A DNA stretch of 64,000 bases from Alistipes sp. (GTDB taxonomy: Bacteria > Bacteroidota > Bacteroidia > Bacteroidales > Rikenellaceae). Position 1 is the stretch's first letter; each line of letters opens with the position of its first letter. Shown here in pieces: positions 54,681-62,328 of this stretch. Location of the stretch: the NCBI GenBank assembly GCA_017504265.1, contig JAFVRN010000015.1, forward strand, positions 1 through 64,000, read 5' to 3'. Under the pieces are notes generated by a model, which did not search any database, was not told the DNA's origin, and saw nothing but the letters and a program-made list of their open reading frames with translations. Position numbers and translations under genes: made by a program.

Positions 54681-55757
54681 ATGGGAAAGCGACTTGGAGT
54701 GCGACAATGGTTAGCACTTAAACTATTCCGCAAACTACGCAACATACGCCGTGAGGAGCATATATTAAACACCCTGTTTTGGGAGTGTACGCTACGCTGC
54801 AACCTGCAATGCCGACACTGCGGTAGTGACTGCAAGGTAGATACCACCGTAACGGATATGCCGGCAAAGGATTTCTTCCGCGTCTTGGACAATGAGATTA
54901 CGCCCAACGTAGATCCTCACAAGGTGCTTATAATACTATCGGGAGGCGAGGTACTTGTACGCCGCGACCTCGAAGATATAGGCCTTAACCTCTACCGCAG
55001 GGGCTATCCGTGGGGTATGGTGACAAATGGCCTCGGCCTGACACGCCAACGTCTTGACTCGCTCATACGCTCGGGACTGCACTCCATAACGGTATCGTTG
55101 GACGGCTTCGAAGAGCACCACTACCACATACGTCAAAACCGCGACAGCTTCGCACGTGCCGTAGAGGCGGTGCGTATGATATCTGCCGACAAGGAGCTGG
55201 CATCGGATGTGGTGACCTGCGTAACACCGGCACTGCTGCCACGCCTCGACGAGTTCAAAGAGTTTCTTTACTCGCTCGGAGTGCGCAACTGGCGACTTTT
55301 TACAATATTCCCCGTGGGACGCGCTGCCACAGACCCCTCGCTACAACTCAACGACGAGGAGTTCACCCTCCTTATGCAGTATATCGAGGCTACACGCAAA
55401 GAGGGCCGCATAAAGGCATCATACGGCTGCGAGGGTTTCCTGGCCGGCTACGAGATGAAGGTACGAACAAACCCCTTCGAGTGCTATGCAGGTGTGGGGA
55501 TAGCATCTATTCGTGTCAATGGCGACATATCGGGCTGCACAAGTGTCAGAGCCAACTTCACTCAGGGCAATATCTATCGCGATAACTTCTGGGACGTATG
55601 GCAAAACCGCTTCGAGAAGTTCCGCAATCGCAGCTGGGCCAAGAAGGGTAAGTGTGCCGACTGCAAAATGTGGCAATACTGCGAAGGCAACGGCATGCAC
55701 CTGTACGACGATAACGAGGAGCTGCTCGTGTGTCACTACCAGCGACTGAAAAGATAA
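54681..55757 (+). CDS. Radical-SAM/SPASM protein 2 (lipoprotein-associated type)
   Basis: A 358-residue radical-SAM enzyme. Cluster cysteines are Cys40, 44 and 47 in ECTLRCNLQCRHCGSDC; ILSGGEVLVR follows. The SPASM region has ECYAGVGIASIRVNGD, SGCTSV, and CADCKMWQYCEGNGMH. The start region FWECTLRCNLQCRHCGSDC is, as I recall, that of TIGR04133, the enzyme family paired with TIGR04134 lipoproteins. It closes the operon. Confidence 0.9.
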   Translation: MGKRLGVRQWLALKLFRKLRNIRREEHILNTLFWECTLRCNLQCRHCGSDCKVDTTVTDMPAKDFFRVLDNEITPNVDPHKVLIILSGGEVLVRRDLEDIGLNLYRRGYPWGMVTNGLGLTRQRLDSLIRSGLHSITVSLDGFEEHHYHIRQNRDSFARAVEAVRMISADKELASDVVTCVTPALLPRLDEFKEFLYSLGVRNWRLFTIFPVGRAATDPSLQLNDEEFTLLMQYIEATRKEGRIKASYGCEGFLAGYEMKVRTNPFECYAGVGIASIRVNGDISGCTSVRANFTQGNIYRDNFWDVWQNRFEKFRNRSWAKKGKCADCKMWQYCEGNGMHLYDDNEELLVCHYQRLKR

Positions 55758-55791
55758 ATGGCTTTATACGCTCCATTTTGCCGAAAAGTTG

Positions 55792-55799
55792 TATCTTTG
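55792..55799 (+). promoter_or_regulatory. -7 box of dapD
   Basis: TATCTTTG, about 32 bases before the dapD ATG. The -33 element is weak. Confidence 0.5.
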
Positions 55800-55830
55800 C
55801 TCCTAAGATTAACATTAAGGAGTATTTGAT

Positions 55831-56655
55831 ATGTTTCAGAGAGAGAAAGCTATAATAGAGGCTGCATGGGAGCAGCGTGATATGTTGGCTACCGACGAGG
55901 TGCGAGAGGCTATACGCCGCGTGGTGGAGGCCGTAGATAAGGGCGTGCTGCGCTGTGCCGAGCCCATAGACCTCGAACGCAGCGAGTGGCAGGTGAATGA
56001 GTGGGTAAAGAAGGCGATAATCATGTACTTCCCGATACAACCCATGCGCACCATGCGTGCAGGAGAGTTGGAGTGGTACGATAAGATGGAGCTAAAACAC
56101 GGCTATGAGGAGCTGGGCGTAAGAGTTGTTCCACATGCCATAGCCCGCTATGGTGCCTATATAGCTCCCGGGGCAATACTCATGCCCTCGTACGTAAATA
56201 TCGGTGCCTATGTCGATACAGGAACGATGGTAGATACGTGGGCTACGGTAGGTTCATGCGCGCAGATAGGCAAAAACGTACACCTGAGCGGTGGCGTAGG
56301 CATAGGCGGCGTATTGGAACCCGTGCAGGCATCACCCGTAATCATCGAGGACAACTGCTTTATAGGCTCACGCTCAATAGTGGTCGAAGGTGCTCACATA
56401 TGTCGCGAAGCGGTACTCGGCTCCAATACAGTGATAACAGGCTCAACACATATCATCGATGTCACAGCAGCAGAGCCTGTGGAGTATAAGGGCTATGTTC
56501 CACCACGCTCGGTAGTGGTATCGGGAACATACACCAAACGTTTTCCCGCAGGAGAGTATGGCGTACAGTGCGCACTGATAATAGGACATCGCAAGGAGTC
56601 TACCGATAAGAAAACATCGCTCAACGATGCTCTACGTGACTTCGCCATATCATAG
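55831..56655 (+). CDS. dapD: Tetrahydrodipicolinate N-succinyltransferase
   Basis: A 274-residue left-handed beta-helix acyltransferase of the lysine/diaminopimelate pathway, using succinyl-CoA. The hexapeptide repeats run from about 105 to 215 (GAYIAPGAILMPSYVNIGAY, VGIGGVLEP, DNCFIGSRSIVVEGA). The fit to DapD is good along the whole length. It has its own promoter and a long terminator. Confidence 0.95.
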   Translation: MFQREKAIIEAAWEQRDMLATDEVREAIRRVVEAVDKGVLRCAEPIDLERSEWQVNEWVKKAIIMYFPIQPMRTMRAGELEWYDKMELKHGYEELGVRVVPHAIARYGAYIAPGAILMPSYVNIGAYVDTGTMVDTWATVGSCAQIGKNVHLSGGVGIGGVLEPVQASPVIIEDNCFIGSRSIVVEGAHICREAVLGSNTVITGSTHIIDVTAAEPVEYKGYVPPRSVVVSGTYTKRFPAGEYGVQCALIIGHRKESTDKKTSLNDALRDFAIS

Positions 56656-56670
56656 CGGACAACGCGATAC

Positions 56671-56715
56671 GATTAATGGGTTGATTAAAATTCGCTTTTA
56701 ATCAACCCATTAATC
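56671..56715. terminator. 20-bp perfect stem terminator, dapD and pullulanase
   Basis: Two perfect 20-base arms (56671-56690 and 56696-56715, starting GATTAATGGG) flank a five-base loop. The arms end in AAAA/TTTT at the loop rather than in a T tail outside. It lies between convergent genes and probably stops both. Confidence 0.85.
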
Positions 56716-56747
56716 GTTGTGTGAATAACAACGGTCGGCTTAGTGCA

Positions 56748-58712
56748 TTAATACTCGGCAAGGATAACACCACTTATTGCCGGCACACTGATAACACCAT
56801 CGCTGTTATATGCAGCACCGCCATCGAGCGTAATGCTCTCGCCATCCGAGAGGTAGCGGTAGTTGCCCACAGGAATATCGAAATCGACACTCTCGCGCGA
56901 ACCATTCATAAGGACTATAATGCTACGTGCCGAATCTATACCCTCTAACTTGTCAAGGATGAAGCCTACGGCAGCATCGCAGTCGTTATCGACAAAATGC
57001 AAGTGCTCACGCACTCTATCTGCCGTGCCCAAAGCAAAGGCAGGATGCGCCTTACGCAAGGCGATAAGACCCTTGTAGTACTCCACAAGGTCGCGATAAC
57101 GGCTCTTCAACGACCAATCTATAGCGTTGTACTTATCGGGCATATTGTAGGTATTCTTCTCGCCAAGCTTCGTGCGGAACATCTCCTCGCCACAGAAGAT
57201 AAAGGGTATACCCTGTGATGTGAATACTCCAAACTGAGCCAATTTAACCATACGTAGCAGCTCCTGCTCCGAGGCCTCAGGCGATAGGTGCTCCAGACGG
57301 TCACGCAGATTGTGGTCATCGTGGCAGGTAACATAGCTTATATGCTGGTCGGGCGATGCACACCACGCGGCCTCGCTATGTGCCACCTCGGGGTGCTCAA
57401 CACCACCTACGATACCAAACTTCAACGCCTCCTTATTACCCGCAACGCCGTGGATGAAGCCTCCCTCAGAGAGGTCAAGAGTGCCACGCAGAGCATTACG
57501 TATATCGTCCGAGAAGGCTGCTATGCCGGGCATCTGATAGGTGTAACGCTTGAATGCCAGCTTCGTCTGGTCGTAGTGCGGTGCGCTGGCTGCCCAGCCC
57601 TCGCCATAGAGCAATATATCGGGGTTGATAGCCACAAGACGCTCTCTGATAAGGTTCATAGTCTCTATATCGTGTATGGCCATCAGGTCGAAGCGGAAGC
57701 CATCGATATGGTACTCATTAACCCAATATTCCAACGACTCGACCATATACTTGCGCATCATAGGCTTCTCACTCGCCGTCTCATTACCGCAGCCCGAGCC
57801 ATCGGCAAACGAGCCATCTTCGCGCATACGATAGAAATAGCCGGGTACAGTGAGCTCAAAGCCACAGTTCCCGGCAACAGTGGTGTGGTTGTACACGACA
57901 TCCAATACCACACACAACCCCGCATCGTGCATAGCCTTAACAAGAGTTTTAAGCTCACGTATACGAGCCTCGGGATTGGCAGCATCGGTAGAGTACGTAC
58001 CCTCCGGAGCATTGTAATTCTTAGGCTCGTAGCCCCAATTATATTGGTCTGTCGGCTGCGACTCGTCAATAGAGCCGAAATCGGCCGTTGGGAGCAGATG
58101 CACGTGTGTCACACCCATCTCCACAAGGTGATCGAGAGCGGTGGCCAGCCCCTCAGCAGAACGTGTACCACGCTCAGCCATAGAGAGATACCTACCCTTA
58201 TGTCGAGTCCCTGCCGAGAGGTGCGCCGTCATATCTCGGTAGTGCATCTCGTAGATAACCCTATCCGATGGCTTAATCTTAGGAGCTATATCCTCGGACC
58301 AACCCTCAGGGTCGGTATCACGCAGGTCGATGACAGCTCCTCTATCGCCATTGACATTCAATGCCTTGGCAAAGATACCGGGGCTCTCTTTGAGCTGCAC
58401 ACCATCGACGGTCACCGCAAAGGCGTAGTAGCGACCCTTATGGTCACCCTCAACCTCTGCGTGCCATAAACCACCTTCGGCACGCTGCATATCAACCTCT
58501 ACATTCAACACCTCACCATCGTACAATCGTACAACGGCACGCTCAGCCGATGGGGCCCACACCTCAAACGTTGTACTTCGAGGAGTGTACGACATCTCCG
58601 AGATAGGCTTTGTGGGAACCTCGCCATCATCGCCCTCGGGAGCCTGACAGGCCAACATGGTAAGGGTCAGGGCAACAGCTACCCCCTGCATAAATAGTTG
58701 TGAAAGCTTCAT
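56748..58712 (-). CDS. pulA: Type I pullulanase (lipoprotein)
   Basis: A 654-residue GH13 debranching enzyme that cuts alpha-1,6 links in pullulan and branched starch or glycogen pieces. The signal peptide ends LTMLACQ (lipidated Cys22), so it sits in an envelope membrane, likely facing the periplasm or surface. A CBM48-like domain precedes the catalytic barrel. The type I signature YNWGYEP is present, with nucleophile Asp in DGFRFDLM, acid Glu in LLYGEGW and TCHDDHN. No other starch genes are adjacent. Confidence 0.94.
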   Translation of the reverse strand: MKLSQLFMQGVAVALTLTMLACQAPEGDDGEVPTKPISEMSYTPRSTTFEVWAPSAERAVVRLYDGEVLNVEVDMQRAEGGLWHAEVEGDHKGRYYAFAVTVDGVQLKESPGIFAKALNVNGDRGAVIDLRDTDPEGWSEDIAPKIKPSDRVIYEMHYRDMTAHLSAGTRHKGRYLSMAERGTRSAEGLATALDHLVEMGVTHVHLLPTADFGSIDESQPTDQYNWGYEPKNYNAPEGTYSTDAANPEARIRELKTLVKAMHDAGLCVVLDVVYNHTTVAGNCGFELTVPGYFYRMREDGSFADGSGCGNETASEKPMMRKYMVESLEYWVNEYHIDGFRFDLMAIHDIETMNLIRERLVAINPDILLYGEGWAASAPHYDQTKLAFKRYTYQMPGIAAFSDDIRNALRGTLDLSEGGFIHGVAGNKEALKFGIVGGVEHPEVAHSEAAWCASPDQHISYVTCHDDHNLRDRLEHLSPEASEQELLRMVKLAQFGVFTSQGIPFIFCGEEMFRTKLGEKNTYNMPDKYNAIDWSLKSRYRDLVEYYKGLIALRKAHPAFALGTADRVREHLHFVDNDCDAAVGFILDKLEGIDSARSIIVLMNGSRESVDFDIPVGNYRYLSDGESITLDGGAAYNSDGVISVPAISGVILAEY

Positions 58713-58792
58713 AGTGTATCTGTTTTGTTAGTTGTAATACTTCCCACGGCATTGTGACGTAGCTAAGCTATCGCCCGCATACGACATATATA

Positions 58793-58800
58793 CAAAGGTA
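58793..58800 (-). promoter_or_regulatory. -7 box of pulA
   Basis: TACCTTTG on the minus strand, about 80 bases upstream of the pulA start. The -33 element is poor. The interval 58801-58992 has no gene that I can support. Confidence 0.5.
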
Positions 58801-58992
58801 CTATTTTTTTCGCGAAGAATGACACAAGGATAGAAAAATTTGAGCGCGAGAGATAACAACACAACGCACATCAAAATATTACACACTAATAATCAAGACA
58901 TTGCGGCAACCCTCAATGATGTTTACCACATTAACGGGGTGCTACAACAAGCACATCGACATATGGCGACACAAATTTATTTCACCAAATAT

Positions 58993-59023
58993 TTTGCATA
59001 TTCACAAATTATATCTATATTTG
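58993..59023 (+). promoter_or_regulatory. Promoter of tRNA-Cys
   Basis: TTTG (58993-58996), 19-bp spacer, TATATTTG (59016-59023). The leader to the tRNA is about 75 bases and holds an imperfect hairpin around TCGC at 59073-59076 (ACACT/AGTGT core). Confidence 0.7.
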
Positions 59024-59103
59024 CACCTCGGTTGGACGGAGTAACATCCGCGCGACCTATGGAGGTGACACTTCGCAGTGTTGTCCTCACCATATAGAGA
59101 TAT

Positions 59104-59174
59104 GGTCTGATGGCCGAGTGGCTAGGCAGAGGTCTGCAAAACCTCGTACAGCGGTTCGAATCCGCTTCAGACCT
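59104..59174 (+). tRNA. tRNA-Cys (GCA)
   Basis: A complete cloverleaf: acceptor GGTCTGA (59104-59110) with TCAGACC (59167-59173), anticodon stem GAGGT/ACCTC around loop CTGCAAA (anticodon GCA), T-arm with GGTTCGAATCC, and discriminator U. CCA is not encoded. The terminator follows after six bases. Confidence 0.97.
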
Positions 59175-59180
59175 CACCAA

Positions 59181-59213
59181 AACAGCGTTAGAAATCACTC
59201 TAACGCTGTTTTT
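59181..59213 (+). terminator. tRNA-Cys terminator
   Basis: AACAGCGTTAGA (59181-59192) pairs with TCTAACGCTGTT (59199-59210), then TTT. Confidence 0.9.
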
Positions 59214-59431
59214 CTTTTGTTTTGTCATACATTTGTAATACTGCCGTACAAAAACTTTGCGAAGTATTGAAATCCAAAGTCCATCGAAAAGAGAATGAGA
59301 TTATCAGGCAAGTGAGTAGCCTTTTGTGACATAGGTATAATAAGTGTATTCAATATTGAGGTGTATTCAGAAAAATCGGCAGCCACTTAATTGCGACTGC
59401 CGTTTTCTGTATTCGGATTATTCAAAGGATT
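59214..59431. other. Interval between tRNA-Cys and tetR
   Basis: No protein gene is supported; a 35-codon minus-strand frame (59225-59332) has no recognisable features. A terminator-like stem CGGCAG (59377-59382)/CTGCCG (59397-59402) followed by TTTT stands without any gene before it, which may be the end of a lost gene or element. Confidence 0.45.
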
Positions 59432-59480
59432 TTTGGGGAAATAGAATATTTTACATACCTTTGTTCTAACAAAATTGTTA
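59432..59480 (+). promoter_or_regulatory. tetR promoter with likely TetR operator
   Basis: TTTG (59432-59435), 20-bp spacer, TACCTTTG (59456-59463). Directly after it lies the palindrome TAACAA-AA-TTGTTA (59467-59480), covering the expected start of transcription, followed by a partial second copy (AACAGTATTGTT). This is where an autoregulating TetR protein would bind. Confidence 0.65.
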
Positions 59481-59506
59481 AACAGTATTGTTGAATTGTA
59501 AAATGT

Positions 59507-60133
59507 ATGGATAATCAAGAGAAGCAGAGTAAAGAGCAACAGATACTTGCGGCGGCGGAGCAGGAGTTTTTAACCAAGGGTTATGATGGTGCACGTACCA
59601 CCTCGATAGCGCAGGCAGCGGGCGTAACGCACGCAATGCTACACTACTACTTTCGCACCAAGGAGCAACTTTTTGAGCGCATCGTGGATGAGAAGTTCGC
59701 TACGATGTCTCACTCCATGTTCACAATTTTAGACGATCCGTCGTTGCCTATCGTCGAGCGTATCAAGGGTGGTATTGCGGCTCACTTTGATTTTATTGCT
59801 GCCAATCCGCTTTTGCCTCGTTTCGTCATCAACGAAATTGTTTCGCGTCCTGAGCGATATGAGGTGCTGTATAAACGTGCGGGCTTTGTCGTGAATAGTG
59901 TATATAATGGTCTGCAAGCCGAAATTGACCGTGCTGCCGAGCGTGGCGAAATTGAGCGGGTCGATGTTAAGATGTTGTTTATCAGTATTATGTCGCTCAA
60001 TATCTTCACGTTTGTTGCCTATCCGTTTATGGAGCCTATCATGGGTGAGCTGATGGCCAACCGTGAGCAATTCTTGGCGGCTCGCAAGGCTGAGAATATC
60101 GAAACCATATTGCGAAGAATCAAAAAACAGTAA
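59507..60133 (+). CDS. TetR-family transcriptional regulator
   Basis: A 208-residue TetR protein: N-terminal helix-turn-helix (ILAAAEQEFLTKGYDGARTT, then SIAQAAGVTHAMLHYYFRTK) and a helical C-terminal ligand domain. It precedes the remains of an efflux operon (outer-membrane factor and ABC permease), the usual target of such regulators in Bacteroidota. Because the operon is deleted, the regulator has probably lost its purpose, but its own frame is intact. Confidence 0.93.
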   Translation: MDNQEKQSKEQQILAAAEQEFLTKGYDGARTTSIAQAAGVTHAMLHYYFRTKEQLFERIVDEKFATMSHSMFTILDDPSLPIVERIKGGIAAHFDFIAANPLLPRFVINEIVSRPERYEVLYKRAGFVVNSVYNGLQAEIDRAAERGEIERVDVKMLFISIMSLNIFTFVAYPFMEPIMGELMANREQFLAARKAENIETILRRIKKQ

Positions 60134-60137
60134 GTCA

Positions 60138-60322
60138 ATGAAACGGTTTTTACTAACACTATTTGCCGTGACGTGCATAGCAAGTGTCGGTGCGCAGTCA
60201 CTCGATGAGTGTCGCCGCTTGGCTCGGGAGAACTATCCCGAAATCAGGCAGTACGACCTAATTTCGAAGACCGAGCAGTACAATCTTTCGAATGCCTCTC
60301 GTGCGTGGATTCCGCAGGTTGC
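60138..60322 (+). pseudogene. tolC-type outer-membrane factor, 5' fragment
   Basis: The first 61 codons of a TolC-like gene: signal peptide (MKRFLLTLFAVTCIASVGAQ), SLDECRRLARENYPEIRQYD and NLSNASRAWIPQVAL, a typical TolC N-terminus. After about 60322 the sequence jumps to the tail of an ABC permease in another frame, so the TolC frame runs on nonsensically to a stop at 60455. About 400 residues of the factor are lost. Confidence 0.85.
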
Positions 60323-60642
60323 TCTTTATCCTTACGATTTCGGGCTTCAGCCTGACCATCGCCAACTTCTCGGAGACAATGCAGCAGGCGATGTTCGTAA
60401 TGTTCTTCTTTATTATGACCTTTATGCTGATGAGTGGACTGCTCACGCCCGTTGATTCGATGCCTGTGTGGGCGCAACGCTTCACGCTCATACTACCTCC
60501 ACGATACTATGTAGAGATTCTGCGCTCGGTCTATTTGAAGGGAACCACCATCGCCGAGCTGTGGACAAACTACGCCGCCCTCGGCATCTTCGCCATCATC
60601 TTCAACACCCTCGCCGCCCTCACTTACAAGAAACAGGCGTAG
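60318..60642 (+). pseudogene. ABC-2 type permease, 3' fragment
   Basis: The last roughly 107 codons of an ABC-2 permease (YhhJ/DrrB-like): LFILTISGFSLTIANFSETM, QQAMFVMFFFIMTFMLMSGL, LTPVDSMPVWAQ and the end NTLAALTYKKQA, with three membrane spans. The start is replaced by the tolC fragment, with the join between 60318 and 60327. A whole tolC-HlyD-ATPase-permease stretch has been removed by one deletion. Confidence 0.85.
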
Positions 60643-60745
60643 AAGTATCATCTACCAAATAAGGGGTACTCAAACCTCCCTCTTTCTGTCTTATTTTAAC
60701 CTAAAAGATTAAAAATGTCAAATAGTTTAAATACTAATTACATCC

Positions 60746-61639
60746 TCATATTTTTTTTGGGCTGTATACATTTATAATATATTTCAACGGTATAAAGCGT
60801 TTAACAAGGACTTCTGCTTGATGTTTCTTGAATTTTGGAGAGGTTTTCTCAACATACATATCTCGTGCAGCTGTTATATCAACTTTTTTCAAATCTTCTA
60901 ATGATGAACCATGATGATGTAAATCGTCAGTCGCATTCATGTCAGAGAATAAGGTTTCCTCAAACCAAGCAACATCTATCTTTATTAGTAACAACACTAA
61001 ATTATACCCACTTTGTTTTAATCTGTCTGTCATTGGGTGGTCTGCACAAAAACTAAGTCTGATATAATCCTCCAGATTGTACCTTGTGTCCAACTCTCTT
61101 GATAGATTACCACCTCCTGCCTTGGGAATATTTATACCGTTTTCGACACAGTACTTCCATGAATACAATCCTCCATTATCGATAATTGATTTGAGGTTGG
61201 AAATGTCTGTAAAATGAAAAAAACACCCTATATGACGACTTTCCAAATATTCTCTAAATTGCAACCAATCAGATTTCTGCGGTATAATAATTTCGTTTTG
61301 TTTTTTTGGATTTGCATATAAGAGCAAATGAAGCATGGAGTTATCCTTATCATAAAAACATCCTTTATTTTTATAGTCATATACAGCATGTCTATAACTT
61401 CTCAATTGTTCAAGTGTCATATTCGACAAATCAAATCTTGATACAGGGTATGAAAAAAACTTACTTCGACCAATTATATCCAGTTCATCTAGTATTCTTT
61501 TTTTTGCGTGTTCTTCTTCTTTTATTGGGTCATACACCTCTTCTTCCTTTGTATTATCTCGGACATCTTTCGCCATATAATTTATGACACAAAACATAAT
61601 GCAAGAAACAGCAACTACTATAATAACTACCCACCACAT
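60746..61639 (-). CDS. DarT-like ADP-ribosyltransferase domain protein, membrane-anchored
   Basis: A 297-residue protein. An N-terminal span (about 3-22, WWVVIIVVAVSCIMFCVINY) is followed by a charged linker and a helical part (69-131). The C-terminal half looks like a DarT/DUF4433 domain: HFTDISNLKSIIDNGGLYS (His142), DYIRLSFCADHPM, and the catalytic-glutamate strand KKHQAEVLVKRFIPLKYI (Glu276). DarT toxins ADP-ribosylate thymine in single-stranded DNA and are normally paired with DarG, which I do not find here. The gene is very AT-rich compared with its neighbours, so recent transfer is likely. Confidence 0.72.
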   Translation of the reverse strand: MWWVVIIVVAVSCIMFCVINYMAKDVRDNTKEEEVYDPIKEEEHAKKRILDELDIIGRSKFFSYPVSRFDLSNMTLEQLRSYRHAVYDYKNKGCFYDKDNSMLHLLLYANPKKQNEIIIPQKSDWLQFREYLESRHIGCFFHFTDISNLKSIIDNGGLYSWKYCVENGINIPKAGGGNLSRELDTRYNLEDYIRLSFCADHPMTDRLKQSGYNLVLLLIKIDVAWFEETLFSDMNATDDLHHHGSSLEDLKKVDITAARDMYVEKTSPKFKKHQAEVLVKRFIPLKYIINVYSPKKI

Positions 61640-61683
61640 TATATTGCAAAATTTAAATTTCTATTTTTATTAATAAGTTTCAT

Positions 61684-61896
61684 TTATTTGAAATTTTCAA
61701 TTTCATCAATAAATCGTTTAACCGAACAAAGCGAGTCAACTTTCACGATGCGACCGTCGCACTCCAAATAACCGCTCATGACCTTTTGGGTCGAGGCTGG
61801 CTTGAATAGCTCCGAAACCTCACCGCCCAATATATTCGCCACCTCGGTAAGTCGAGGGAGGGATTGGCTACTGCGCAGACCTGTGGTCTGCTTCGC
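61684..61896 (-). pseudogene. XRE-type helix-turn-helix regulator, 3' remnant
   Basis: A 70-codon minus-strand frame bounded by stop codons reads SLPRLTEVANILGGEVSELF then about 35 more residues (KPASTQKVMSGYLECDGR..., ending DEIENFK). The first part is the end of an XRE DNA-binding domain. The start of the gene is missing; the upstream bases are palindromic filler. The remnant is 45 bp upstream of the DarT-like gene and on the same strand. Confidence 0.65.
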
Positions 61897-61954
61897 TTAA
61901 CGCCTTTCCCTGCCGCTCGCCGCGGGCCCCTGCAAGCCCTACACTCAGCAAGAA

Positions 61955-62051
61955 GCTACTTCGTAGCCCCTTTTTTTGTTTTCCATACCTCCGTCATCAA
62001 GCAAGCTTGAGCCGTAGGTATAAAAAACAAAAAGATGTCTTTCGACATCTT
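61955..62051. repeat. Stem-loop module B next to the tRNA-Ser relic
   Basis: Three structures in a row: GCTAC-TTC-GTAGC then CCC and seven T (plus strand, 61955-61977); a long imperfect inverted repeat (TTTTTGTTTTCC near 61972-61983 against AAACAAAAAG near 62025-62034, with ATACCT/AGGTAT inside); and on the minus strand AAGATGTC-GAAA-GACATCTT (62032-62051) followed by TTTTGTTTTTT, a good terminator. The order matches module A beside the real tRNA-Ser. Confidence 0.65.
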
Positions 62052-62070
62052 CTTGCTTCGTTTGGTCTTG

Positions 62071-62165
62071 CGGAGAGGGAGGGATTCGGACGACGAAGTC
62101 GAAGAGCCGATACCTAATAAAAAAGCGCAGGACGATAAGTCCGAGCAATAAACCACTCTCATATC
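62071..62165 (-). pseudogene. tRNA-Ser relic (3' end copy)
   Basis: GCGGAGAGGGAGGGATTCG at 62070-62088 is an exact 19-bp copy of the tRNA-Ser 3' end (62328-62346). About 75 bases upstream (minus strand) AGAGTGGTTTATTGC resembles the tRNA D-arm (AGAGTGGTCGATTGC), but the anticodon and T-arm no longer fold. It could be a decayed tandem tRNA gene or an attachment-site duplicate left by an integrated element. Confidence 0.55.
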
Positions 62166-62170
62166 GGCTC
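62104..62170. repeat. Inverted repeat within the relic
   Basis: GAGCCGATA (62104-62112) pairs with TATCGGCTC (62162-62170), with an inner GGAC/GTCC stem (62130-62142). Confidence 0.6.
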
Positions 62171-62237
62171 AACCCCCGCCATAAGTGAGCAATGCCACAC
62201 TCGGCAAGAGAAGCAGGGCGACCACATGTCGACCGTA

Positions 62238-62315
62238 GTTTTGTTTTTGGGGTGGCGGGAGCTTGCTCACAGACAACCCCAAAACAAAACAGGTGACTGA
62301 ATTATCAGTCACCTG
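62238..62315 (-). terminator. tRNA-Ser terminator and module A stem-loop
   Basis: Minus strand: CAGGTGACTGA (62305-62315) pairs with TCAGTCACCTG (62290-62300) and is followed by TTTTGTTTTGG, a strong terminator. A second stem joins GTTTTGTTTTTGGGGT (62238-62253) with ACCCCAAAACAAAAC (62276-62290), one bulge, with a GAGC/GCTC hairpin in its loop. Confidence 0.8.
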
Positions 62316-62328
62316 CTTCTCCATTCAG

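Noticed and set aside
57288..58469. 393-codon plus-strand frame opposite pullulanase
   Set aside because: Antisense shadow of pulA.
58977..59228. Minus-strand frame over tRNA-Cys
   Set aside because: It contains the well-known false peptide that arises from reading a tRNA-Cys gene backwards.
61945..62172. 75-codon minus-strand frame over the tRNA-Ser relic
   Set aside because: It is made of the tRNA 3' copy, a terminator stem and an inverted repeat read as codons.
61640..62328. A DarG antitoxin or integrase next to the DarT-like gene
   Set aside because: No macrodomain or tyrosine-recombinase motif could be found in any frame between the two tRNA genes.
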